Assembly: GCF_021173675.1 (NCBI RefSeq)
Contig: NZ_JAIHON010000020.1
Coordinates: 1-64,000 of the forward strand
DNA from: Streptomyces lincolnensis
Lineage (GTDB): Bacteria; Actinomycetota; Actinomycetes; Streptomycetales; Streptomycetaceae
DNA length: 64,000 bases
Reading direction: 5' to 3'
The notes under the pieces are model-generated. The model was not told the origin of the DNA. It did not search any database and saw only the letters and a program-made list of their open reading frames with translations. Shown piece after piece: positions 52,165-60,279 of this stretch (positions are counted from its first letter, which is position 1; every line of letters begins with the position of its first letter). Both the position numbers and the translations under genes were made by a program.

Positions 52165-54567
52165 TCAGAACAGGTCGCGGACGGGGTCGTGTGTGCCGAA
52201 GGCGCGGGCGCTGGCGTCCTCGATGAGGCTGCAGAAGGCTTCTTCGTGATCTTCCAGAGTGCCGGGAGGATGGTTGTTGTCTCTGTTCCAGCGGGGCAGG
52301 CCTGAGCCGTCGATGGCGGGCCGGGGGATCGGGGTGAGCCAGTAGTCGCTGGTGATGACGCGGGCGGTGCCGTCGTCGCGGTCATGTGTGAGGGCCTGAG
52401 GGCAGTCTTCGCTGCTGTCTCCCGCGCCAAGCAGCACGGTGGGGGACTGCAGCGCGTCGGCGATCGAGCGGACCTTGTCCACCTCGCCCTCGGTCAGCTG
52501 GCGGCCGTGCCGTTTCACCTCGGCGGGAATGATGGTGCCGTCCGCCATGAGCAGGGCGATGTCGGCCTCGCCGATCTGCTGCTTCCCGCGGTAGAACTCG
52601 ACTCCGGGGTGCGCGCCCACCAGGTAGCCGGGCCGGTTCCCCAGGGCCGCGATCAGCCAGCGCATGATCAAGGCGTGGTAGACGGAATCGTCGTCGATGG
52701 ACCGTCGCAGGGGCTCGGCCAGGCGGTATCGGAACGTCAGCGACGTCAGGGCGAACGGGTCCACCATGGTGCGGCCGCATCGTGGGCAGCCGGCGTTGCC
52801 GGTCTGCTCCACCGGGCGCAGGACTTTGAAGCCGCAGTGATCACAGATGAGCTGGACGACACGCAGGACGAGGCGCCGCTGCAGTGCCCACCGCAGCCAG
52901 GCTTCCGCGACCGAGCGTTTCCCGCCCAGCGCTTTGCTGAGGGAGCTGAGATCGAATGCGCCCGAGGTCTCGGCGTCATGACTGACGTTGATGTCCGCGA
53001 GCAGTTCGGAGAATTGCGACATCGCGGCGTCGGGGTCTTCCTGAGCTGCGGCTACCTGCCTGGCCAGACGATCCGCCCGCGCTTTGAACCAGCTCATGGA
53101 TGTGCTTGCCGCAGTGGAGTACAGCAGTGAGAGCAGACCACGATGAGTCAGCCAGCGTACGTCGTGCGCGCCGCCGGCGAGTTCGGCCAGCGCGACGGCG
53201 TGCTGTCCGGGGACGGATTCCCTTACTGTCAGGCCGTGTTCACGCGCGGCCGCTTCCAGCAGGGTCCACGTCTGCGGCCACCGCACTTCGGCAACGCCCG
53301 TCGCTGACGCCCTGACGATCGCTCCGCCTCCGCCGTACTCCGGGTACCTCGACCAGCGCCCACCGCGTAGCGGAACCAGCGAAGGCAGCGGCTGCCGGTC
53401 GACCTCGACCGTGACACGGACCGACTGGTCCGTGTCCACCAGAGCCAGTACCTCCCGGTCGTCCTCGGTCAGTGTCGGCGCCAGCGCGCGGCCGGCGGCG
53501 AAGGTCAGCGGCATGCTGGAACTCCGGGCCAGGGGCGCGGGAGTGGGGACCAGTACATCGGAAGGGCTGAGGGCGTAAACCGGACGGTGAGGCAGAGCAC
53601 GCCCTACAACCTCAAGGTCCTCGTTCGGCAACGTGGTCGAGGTGAGCACCATCATGGGCGCGGCGCCGGTCACCCAGAACGGCTGACGAGCGACGGCTTC
53701 GATCCTTGCTTGCACTTCGGCGATGTCCAGCTCCCCAGCGGGAGTACGTGGCACCGGCAGGCCGATCGGCACGATGTGGGACCAGCCGTGCAGGGCGCGC
53801 AGGTTCCACAACAGGGCGGCGTCCGCGACGCTTCGGTGCTCGCAGAGGACGTAGACGTTGCGGCCCAGATCGCGTGCTGCAGCACCGGCTTCCTGCAGCC
53901 AGTCGTCAACACCGTTGGTGCCCACCCGCACGGGGCGGGGTGTCAGGGACATCCGGCTCAGTCCCACAGGTGTGACCTGTCGGCACCGTGCCAGCAGGTC
54001 ATCTACCCCCAAGTTTTCGGGTGTCTGCCGCTCAAGGGTCAAGACATCGGAGAACTGCAGATCATCGCGGGCTCTTGAGTACGCCAACAGGTCCTCGTCA
54101 GGCCGGTGCGGCAAGCGCCCCAGCATGACGCTGTACACCAGCTCCCAGGGATCGCCCGCCGGTGTGCCGGTCACGGTCACCGTACGGAGATTCCCGGCGT
54201 CCCGCGCTCCGGCAATCATGAGAACCGGTATCTCTTCACCCCGTCCCGTCGGCAGCCGCATCGCCTCACCCAGTTCGCGGCATCGCTGCTGCCAGGCCTG
54301 TGACTCGGTATCAGGGACGACGACCGTCAGGTAGTCGAGCTCGCTGCGCAGCAACAACGTCCGGTACAAGTCGTTGACGCTGCCGTCGGCAGCCACCGGA
54401 ACAATGAGGTCGCCGACCCCACCCCACACCTGGCAGGCACGCTCGATCACCCGCAGCACGCCTGCGTAGTCGTCGTCGCGAACCAGATAGGCACGTCTGA
54501 AGGGACGCACATGGCGGCGTGCCAGGACCGTTCCCTCCGTGGCAATCCGGCTCAGAACATTGCGCAT
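52165..54567 (-). CDS. Large zinc-ribbon and PD-(D/E)xK nuclease-like protein (unknown family)
   Basis: 800 aa from ATG 54567 (AAGGGGGA upstream). The first 500 residues are alpha/beta and not recognised (VRPFRRAYLVRDDDYAGVLR; GHSHIVPIGLPVP-like strands; SWFKARADRLARQVAAAQED). At about 600-640 there is a zinc ribbon: ICDHCGFKV ... AGCPRCGR. At about 690-720 a nuclease core follows: EFYRGKQQIGEADIALLMAD then GTIIPAEVKRHGRQLTEGEV, where AEVK is the E-x-K pair and EADI supplies the Asp. The rest suggests a helicase-like or sensor region without a P-loop. It stands alone among defence genes and is a strong candidate for a new effector. Confidence 0.6.
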   Translation of the reverse strand: MRNVLSRIATEGTVLARRHVRPFRRAYLVRDDDYAGVLRVIERACQVWGGVGDLIVPVAADGSVNDLYRTLLLRSELDYLTVVVPDTESQAWQQRCRELGEAMRLPTGRGEEIPVLMIAGARDAGNLRTVTVTGTPAGDPWELVYSVMLGRLPHRPDEDLLAYSRARDDLQFSDVLTLERQTPENLGVDDLLARCRQVTPVGLSRMSLTPRPVRVGTNGVDDWLQEAGAAARDLGRNVYVLCEHRSVADAALLWNLRALHGWSHIVPIGLPVPRTPAGELDIAEVQARIEAVARQPFWVTGAAPMMVLTSTTLPNEDLEVVGRALPHRPVYALSPSDVLVPTPAPLARSSSMPLTFAAGRALAPTLTEDDREVLALVDTDQSVRVTVEVDRQPLPSLVPLRGGRWSRYPEYGGGGAIVRASATGVAEVRWPQTWTLLEAAAREHGLTVRESVPGQHAVALAELAGGAHDVRWLTHRGLLSLLYSTAASTSMSWFKARADRLARQVAAAQEDPDAAMSQFSELLADINVSHDAETSGAFDLSSLSKALGGKRSVAEAWLRWALQRRLVLRVVQLICDHCGFKVLRPVEQTGNAGCPRCGRTMVDPFALTSLTFRYRLAEPLRRSIDDDSVYHALIMRWLIAALGNRPGYLVGAHPGVEFYRGKQQIGEADIALLMADGTIIPAEVKRHGRQLTEGEVDKVRSIADALQSPTVLLGAGDSSEDCPQALTHDRDDGTARVITSDYWLTPIPRPAIDGSGLPRWNRDNNHPPGTLEDHEEAFCSLIEDASARAFGTHDPVRDLF

Positions 54568-54770
54568 GCCGAGATCCCCCTTGCCGCCAACTCCCGCGCC
54601 CGCGACAGTCGGCCCGAGCCGTCCGCAGCTTCCTCAACAGATCATCCCGCGCCCGCGACCGTCGTGATGCCGGGATGGGGCAGAAGCCGGTGCGCGGACC
54701 GCCATGCGTGAGGGCTGGAACAGTCCGTGGGCCGACGGTGACCGCCGCGACAGCGCGCTTGAGCAGGGGC

Positions 54771-55787
54771 ATGCACGACGTGGAGACGCCGCTGCTCGTG
54801 GACATGCACGGCCAGAGCCGCCTACGTGGCTCGGTGGATTGGTTTGTGCTGGTCAGCGATTCAGCGCACCTTCGGTGGGCGCCGGGCGGCCCGGCTGCGC
54901 TGTGCGCTGACGGATCCGGTGGGCTGGCTGATCGGGCGGGGGCTGTCGCGCCAGGCCGACTGCGGGTGTCTGCGGTGAGACGAAGTCCTGCGGATGGATA
55001 CCGGCGGCCCCTGCGGGACCTGCGGCTCCCTGGTTGCCGATCGGTGCGGCCTGCGCCTCATGTGGCCGCGAAGGGAGATACGGCCCCGCCTCACGCTATG
55101 GCGGAAGGGCCGCGGGTGGCGTACGGGCAGCAGCTTCGTGAGACGGTCTGCGAGCAACTGGTGCACGAACAGGCCCGGAAAGAGGGTGCCGTCTTCGAGC
55201 GCGAACAGCGTCGGGAGGCCCTCGCGTGGCCCGCGCCGAAGCCGAGGCAGCTGGGCAGGCCTGGCGCACGGCCGTGCTCTGGCTGCGGCAAGCAGGATGC
55301 GGCCGGGGGGGTGAGGCTTATGCGAACCTCAGCGCAGTCGAGGACCTGATCGTCGAGTCGGCGCTGACAGCGGCCGCTGCGCAGGCGGACGTCAACGATC
55401 GCGCCGACATCGATGGCGTCCTGGCGCACGGGAGTCGACCATCCGCACCGAGCTGGACCAGCTGTTGGCCGACGCGGCCGCGGAGTACTGGTGTTCCGCC
55501 CTGTCGGCGCTGATCCGCAGCGAACCGGCCGAGGCGGAGGCCCGGTTGGCGTACGGGGCGAAGATGCGCTCATCGGTGCACCGTCGACAACTCGTGCCGC
55601 GGTCGAGGAAGCCGCCGCCGAGGTCGCCCAGCAGGCCTGTGAGCGCACCGCGTCCACTCGTACGGCCGCGGTGCGCGCCGGGAAGTATGCCGACGTCGCC
55701 GTACCGGCCGTCGGCGGTGAGCCGGACCCGTGCGCGGCGGGTGCTGCCCGGGCGCGTGCTGCGATGCGCGGCCATGAGGGCCTTTGA
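54771..55787 (+). pseudogene. Multiply frameshifted unknown gene
   Basis: Fragments in different frames look like one protein: MHDVETPLLVDMHGQSRLRG, DEVLRMDTGGPCGTCGSLVA, AYGQQLRETVCEQLVHEQAR, ARAEAEAAGQAWRTAVLWLR, TIRTELDQLLADAAAEYWCS, and AAVEEAAAEVAQQACERTAS to the stop at 55787. At least four frame changes separate them. I do not recognise the family. It lies between the 800-aa gene and the DUF5131 gene. Confidence 0.4.
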
Positions 55788-55874
55788 GAGGCGGGTTTCG
55801 GTGGAGCGGGCGCCGCGGAAGCGCGGCGATGGCCCGTACTGCCTGTCGACGGCATGGTTCCCGGTCACTAGATT

Positions 55875-55890
55875 TAGAACGAAAGTTCGA
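55875..55890. promoter_or_regulatory. LexA-type (SOS) box
   Basis: TAGAACGAAAGTTCGA has the core GAAC-N4-GTTC of the Gram-positive/actinobacterial LexA site (TCGAACNNNNGTTCGA), with one outer mismatch. It is 144 bp upstream of the DUF5131 start, with no other intact gene between, so it may place that gene under DNA-damage control. Confidence 0.6.
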
Positions 55891-56033
55891 ACATTGAGGT
55901 GAGTGTAGCAGTCGGCAACCGCAGCAATACCGAGCAACGGGCCCCGGTACTTGCCGGATGCGGGCATCGTTGGGCAGCACGCCGCGCTTGTCCCTGGTGA
56001 CGGTGTGAAGACGCGCATGGCAGGAGGAAACCG

Positions 56034-56789
56034 GTGAGTGATCGCAGCGCCATCGAGTGGACTGAGGCGACGTGGAACCCGACGACCGGGTGCGATCGTG
56101 TGTCGGCCGGCTGCGACAACTGCTACGCGCTCACCCTGGCGAAACGCCTCAAGGCGATGGGGTCGGCGAAGTACCAGAGGGATGGCGATCCGCGGACCTC
56201 CGGGCCGGGGTTCGGCCTGACCGTGCATCCGGATGCTCTCCAGATCCCTTACGGCTGGAAGAGTCCGCGGACGGTGTTCGTCAACTCGATGTCGGACCTG
56301 TTCCACGCTCGCGTACCGCTGGACTTCGTTCGCCAGGTTTTTGAGGTGATCGCCGACACGCCGCAGCACACCTATCAGGTGCTGACCAAGCGGGCGCGGC
56401 GGCTACGGCAGGTCGCTGACCGGCTTGAGTGGCCGGCGAACCTGTGGATGGGGGTGTCGGTGGAGGGCGAGAAGGAACTCGCTCGCGTCGACGACCTGCG
56501 CCAGGTGCCGGCTGCGGTGCGGTTCCTGTCGTGCGAACCGCTGCTGGGGCCGCTGAAAAGCCTGGACGTTTCCGGCATCGACTGGGTGATCGCCGGCGGG
56601 GAGTCCGGCCCGCGCTTCAGGCCGCTGGAGCCGGAGTGGGTGACCGGTATCCGCGACGTCTGCCAGGAGGCCGATGTGCCGTTCTTCTTCAAGCAGTGGG
56701 GCGGTCGGACCCCGAAGGCGGGAGGGCGTCTGCTGGAGGGACAGCAGTGGGACCAGCTTCCGCTGGCCGCGGCGGTCAGTTCAGGCTGA
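56034..56789 (+). CDS. DUF5131 three-Cys-motif protein (phage Gp37/Gp68-like)
   Basis: 251 aa from GTG 56034 with AGGAGGAAACC upstream. The N-terminus IEWTEATWNPTTGCDRVSAG CDNCYA carries three Cys at residues 20, 27 and 30, the motif that defines the family and resembles a radical-SAM cluster site (CxxxxxxCxxC). Later FVNSMSDLFHARVPLDFVRQ, TYQVLTKRARRLRQVADRLE, NLWMGVSVEG, and WVIAGGESGPRFRPL are conserved. The family is linked to DNA or nucleotide chemistry in phages, but the reaction is unproven. It converges with TcmP, overlapping it by 14 bp. Confidence 0.88.
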   Translation: MSDRSAIEWTEATWNPTTGCDRVSAGCDNCYALTLAKRLKAMGSAKYQRDGDPRTSGPGFGLTVHPDALQIPYGWKSPRTVFVNSMSDLFHARVPLDFVRQVFEVIADTPQHTYQVLTKRARRLRQVADRLEWPANLWMGVSVEGEKELARVDDLRQVPAAVRFLSCEPLLGPLKSLDVSGIDWVIAGGESGPRFRPLEPEWVTGIRDVCQEADVPFFFKQWGGRTPKAGGRLLEGQQWDQLPLAAAVSSG

Positions 56790-57903
56790 TGCGGCTCTTG
56801 CGGGTGAGCTTGCCACTGCTCAGCACCCTCACGACGCCGTCGTTGCGCAGCTCCTGGACAGCGGCGAGCGCATGCTTGGGCAGCCAGCGGGAGGTCTCGG
56901 TCAGCAGCCACTGACCGATGTCCTCTACCGTCGCGACTCCCTGGGACAGACGTTGGTGGACCAGTTCCAGCAGCTCGGGGTCGACCACGTCCGCGCCGGC
57001 GAACAGCGTGGACTGTCCGGGGAGGACCCCGCCGCGAGTGCGGGGGTCCTTGAAGCTCATGCCATCGCTGACGTCGACCTTCCACATGGCCTCTTTCATC
57101 GCCTCCAGGCCCTTGGGGTGGCCGGTGCCGAAGACGAGGTACAGAGGCTGGCCGGTGCGGGGCACGAGCCGGAACTGCAACTGGGAGCGGAACCCCGCCC
57201 GGCGCAGCGCGTCACGGTAGGTCGATAGCCACACACGCCACCGCTCGTCGGGCCGGAGTTCTGCATCAGCGGGCGACCAGAACTCGCGGCCGCCGAAGAC
57301 CATGTCGAGGAGCTCCGGGTTGAACTCCTCACTGGCCATCTGCCGCCCCTGCTCGCGGCTGAACCAGTTGGGGCCGAAGGTGGTGATGACCTCGCTGGAG
57401 GGGTTGTGGGCAATGCGGCGCATGAGAGACAACGGCACGTTGATGTTGCCCCAGCTGTCAAAGATCCCCAGGACCGGGTGGCCCCAGGCGTCCAGCTTGG
57501 TCAGCAGTTCGCCGCTGTCCTGTCCGGCTTCGCCGTGATGCACTTCGACGTGTACGGGCAGGTCCTCCAACGGCCCGAAGCAGCGGACGAGCTCTGCACA
57601 CAGATGCTCGTAACGTGGCCGCTCCTTCTCGATGAAGATCAGACGGACACGCTGCCGGCTGAGGTTCATGCGGTCGACCGCACTGTGATTCAGCAGCTTT
57701 CTCAGGATGAAGATGGGCGAGCCCTCTTCTCCGCCCAGGTAGCGGCCAGGGCCGGCGAAGGCGTCCAGCAGTGTGACGCGAGGACGGGAGTATCCGGTGC
57801 GGGCGGAAGTCTGCAGAAAGATCGGCCACCAGGCGTCCAGGTACTGCTTGTACAACCGGTGCTTCGCCTCGGTCGCTGGCTCCAGCTTCCACAAGACGCC
57901 CAT
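56776..57903 (-). CDS. tcmP: Three-Cys-motif partner protein TcmP
   Basis: 375 aa from ATG 57903, with GGGGGT just upstream. TEAKHRLYKQYLDAWWPIFL then VTLLDAFAGPGRYLGGEEGS is the typical TcmP start with a Rossmann methyltransferase-like DAFAGPG loop. LIFIEKERPRYEHLCAELVR, VLGIFDSWGNINVPLSLMRR and PLYLVFGTGHPKGLEAMKEA follow. The C-terminus (LPKHALAAVQELRNDGVVRV) is helical. TcmP is normally encoded next to the three-Cys protein, as here. Confidence 0.9.
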   Translation of the reverse strand: MGVLWKLEPATEAKHRLYKQYLDAWWPIFLQTSARTGYSRPRVTLLDAFAGPGRYLGGEEGSPIFILRKLLNHSAVDRMNLSRQRVRLIFIEKERPRYEHLCAELVRCFGPLEDLPVHVEVHHGEAGQDSGELLTKLDAWGHPVLGIFDSWGNINVPLSLMRRIAHNPSSEVITTFGPNWFSREQGRQMASEEFNPELLDMVFGGREFWSPADAELRPDERWRVWLSTYRDALRRAGFRSQLQFRLVPRTGQPLYLVFGTGHPKGLEAMKEAMWKVDVSDGMSFKDPRTRGGVLPGQSTLFAGADVVDPELLELVHQRLSQGVATVEDIGQWLLTETSRWLPKHALAAVQELRNDGVVRVLSSGKLTRKSRISLN

Positions 57904-58038
57904 TCCGACCCCCTGCACGCGTTGTCCCCCACGCAGTCGGCAGCTTGACCGACCAGACCCTGATCACCGATGGTGAGTGCATACGCTCTGCGGGTAAAGA
58001 CCGCGTACCAGCCGCACCCGTGAGCAGTGGTGCTGGGG

Positions 58039-58443
58039 TCAGTTCAGCGGGGAAGGGGCAGTGATGCCCAGGACCTTCCAGTCCTGAGCGCCGGTGTCGC
58101 GTTCTACCCGCAGGCCTCCCCGGCGCAGGGCGTCGACCAATCCGCGTTCCAGAGCGTCGATGGCGCCACACAGGTGCTCCGCCCTGCCGTCGCTGCCCTG
58201 TGTCTCCGCGATGTCGAACAGCTTGTCGCTGACATTCCAGCTGACGGTGACATGGTCGGCCGGCTCTCCCGGCTTCCACACCTCTTCACGCCCCAGCGCC
58301 ACACCCGGCATGCTGTGGCGTTCGGCCACCGGCAGGTGCAGAAGGGAGCAGACCAGTCTGATCCTCTCCACCAGTTCGGTCGGCAGGTCCATCTCTTTGG
58401 GCGTGAAGCCCGGCCAGTCCTCGGTGTCGCTGTCATCGGCCAC
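58039..58443 (-). CDS. Small acidic protein of unknown function
   Basis: 134 aa from GTG 58443 (GGAGG 9 nt upstream). Acidic N-terminus (ADDSDTEDWPGFTPKEMDLP), a helix VERIRLVCSLLHLPVAERHS, and a strand region ADHVTVSWNVSDKLFDIAET. No family recognised. Same strand as TcmP and upstream of it by about 135 bp. Confidence 0.6.
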   Translation of the reverse strand: MADDSDTEDWPGFTPKEMDLPTELVERIRLVCSLLHLPVAERHSMPGVALGREEVWKPGEPADHVTVSWNVSDKLFDIAETQGSDGRAEHLCGAIDALERGLVDALRRGGLRVERDTGAQDWKVLGITAPSPLN

Positions 58444-59038
58444 GGCGTACAGCCTCCCCGACCAGCCCGCCGTCGCGCTACGGCATCACCATGTCTTTCA
58501 ACTGCTGGGTGCTTCGGCGAACTCTTCTCGCCGTTCATCGGTCTGTTGGCGCACAGGACGAACACCTTGTGCCGGCGACCCGGAGCCAGCCCCGGCACCC
58601 GCGCGTCACGTTCGTTCCGCCGATGGCGCCACCCACCGGTGCGGCCTCACTCCTCACCTGAGCAGGTGATCACAGTAGGTCGTCCTCGGGCCTGTCCATG
58701 AGTGCGCGTTCCGCGTCGGTGAGGGGCTCGCCCAGGTCGGGCATCGTGAAGAGACAGTTGTTGCCGTTCAGGGGCCCAGACTGCTTCGAGCCGGGAGCGG
58801 AAGGCAGTGTCGCCGTAGCGGGTCGGGACGGAGCCCACGGACGGCCCGGGGCTGTCGGGAGGGGGTACCCGACCGGGTTCCTGTCCTGGACATGCGGGTG
58901 TGCCGGTCACGTCAGATGTCCGGCCCAACTGGACAGCGGGCCCCGCCGGGGCGGACGGCGCGTAGCGGGGGCCTCTGGCGCCCGGCAGCCACGGGCAGGA
59001 GTGCCGGCCGGGCCGGCGCCGCGGGCCTGCGGTTTGTT
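58444..59038. other. Region with nuclease scrap, no intact gene
   Basis: About 595 bp. The minus strand holds a small scrap (58670-58850); the remainder is GC-rich non-coding DNA with no supported gene. Confidence 0.4.
58670..58850 (-). pseudogene. Nuclease-like N-terminal scrap
   Basis: Reads YGDTAFRSRLEAVWA, close to the FRSRLEARWAVFFDAL start seen in mobile-element nuclease families, then in another frame MPDLGEPLTDAERALMDRPE and DDLL before a stop at 58670. Too short for certainty. Confidence 0.35.
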
Positions 59039-60160
59039 TCAGGGGCCGAGTTGGGCTGTCGCGGCTTTGATCTCTTTCTCGGTGATGTTCTCGCTGCCGC
59101 TGCGGATCGCGAGGACGGCGGCGGTGGAGATGACGTAGGTGAGGGCCTTGAAGTAGCCGCCGGTGAGCTGGTGCAGTGTGACGGCGTGTTTGCTCAGGGC
59201 GTTCTCCTCCAGCCGGAACAGGCTCAGGTCGGCCTCGAAGCTCGCCAGGACGCGCCGGAAGGTCTCGTCGTCCTCGGTGTCCAGGGGCAGGGGGTGCAGC
59301 CAGGTCACCGGCAGCAGGGCGGTGGGGGAGGGCGAGACGGGTTCGGCCGGCCGCCCCGCCTGTTCGAGCCGTACCTGGTTCTCCTCGCTGACCCGGGTCA
59401 GCTCTCCGGCCAGGATGCGGGCCTGGTGCAGGCGGTGGCTGGCTCCGGTGCCGCAGAAGACGATGGAGATGCCCAGCTTGTCGCGCAGGTAGTCGAAGTA
59501 GGGCAGCACGTTCGCCAGGTGCTGCGGCGAGGCACGGTTGATGTCGTCGATGAGCAGCAGACGGGTCTGCGCGGTCTCCAGGACGTAGTTGACCGGCAGG
59601 GTCACGTCCTGGTGCCTGCGCATCTCCAGGACTTCCACGAGGCTCTTCGGTTCGGGGTTGAGACCCAGGTAGGAGCCGATCTCCCAGAGCCAGTTCACCC
59701 TGGGCTCAGGGTCTGCGGGGGTGGTGATGTGCACGACCGGGATCGTGTTCTGGCGTCTGCCGCCCATGGCGGCTTCGATCTCCCTCTGGGCGGTGCGTCC
59801 AATCGCCCGCAGCAGGCAGGTCTTGCCGGTGCCCGCGGGGCCGTCGATGACATGATCCATCAGCCCGTCACGGCGCCCGCTGTTGGCGTGGACTGCCTCG
59901 ACGACCATTTCCTGCATGTGGGTCATCGCGTCGGTGGGCACCATCCGCAGATGCCGGTGGTAGGCGATGGCCTGTTCGTCCGTCTTCCTGTCCTCGGCCG
60001 GACTGCTGCCCGCCGGCAGTGCGGGCGGCTCCACTTCCTCGTCGACGAAGTAGGTCCAGCCCGTGAGTTGGAACAGCGGCAGAGGACGCATCGGGGTGTC
60101 CTTCAGCTGCTGACGCAGACGGGCTTCGCGTTTGTCGCGCAGTTCGATGGATGCCTTCAT
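59039..60160 (-). CDS. TnsC/TniB-like AAA+ ATPase
   Basis: 373 aa from the ATG at 60160 (GTG 60163 is immediately upstream; AGAGAAG precedes). Walker A GPAGTGKTCL at about residues 107-116, Walker B RLLLIDDINRAS at about 200-211, and sensor motif SIVFCGTGAS. The family is the AAA+ regulator of Tn7/Tn5053-like transposons (TnsC/TniB), which links target choice to the transposase. It lies downstream of the TnsB-like gene on the same strand, with about 117 bp between. Confidence 0.9.
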   Translation of the reverse strand: MKASIELRDKREARLRQQLKDTPMRPLPLFQLTGWTYFVDEEVEPPALPAGSSPAEDRKTDEQAIAYHRHLRMVPTDAMTHMQEMVVEAVHANSGRRDGLMDHVIDGPAGTGKTCLLRAIGRTAQREIEAAMGGRRQNTIPVVHITTPADPEPRVNWLWEIGSYLGLNPEPKSLVEVLEMRRHQDVTLPVNYVLETAQTRLLLIDDINRASPQHLANVLPYFDYLRDKLGISIVFCGTGASHRLHQARILAGELTRVSEENQVRLEQAGRPAEPVSPSPTALLPVTWLHPLPLDTEDDETFRRVLASFEADLSLFRLEENALSKHAVTLHQLTGGYFKALTYVISTAAVLAIRSGSENITEKEIKAATAQLGP

Positions 60161-60279
60161 CACGCTTCTCTCTCGTCACGGTCCTGCACTGCACCGGCAC
60201 ACCGGCTCCGGACCGCAAAAACCTGTCCGCTTGCGGGTTCGGCCTGGGCTGCGCTGTCACGGCTCCTGTTCTTGGTCGT

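Noticed and set aside
35227..54567. BREX or DISARM locus
   Set aside because: No PglZ, DUF1998 (DrmB), PLD-type DrmC or DNA methyltransferase gene is seen; the helicase and zinc-ribbon protein do not match those core genes.
54592..54659. 15-bp direct repeat TCCCGCGCCCGCGAC (two copies)
   Set aside because: Short GC-rich repeat, plausible by chance in this genome, with no other supporting structure.
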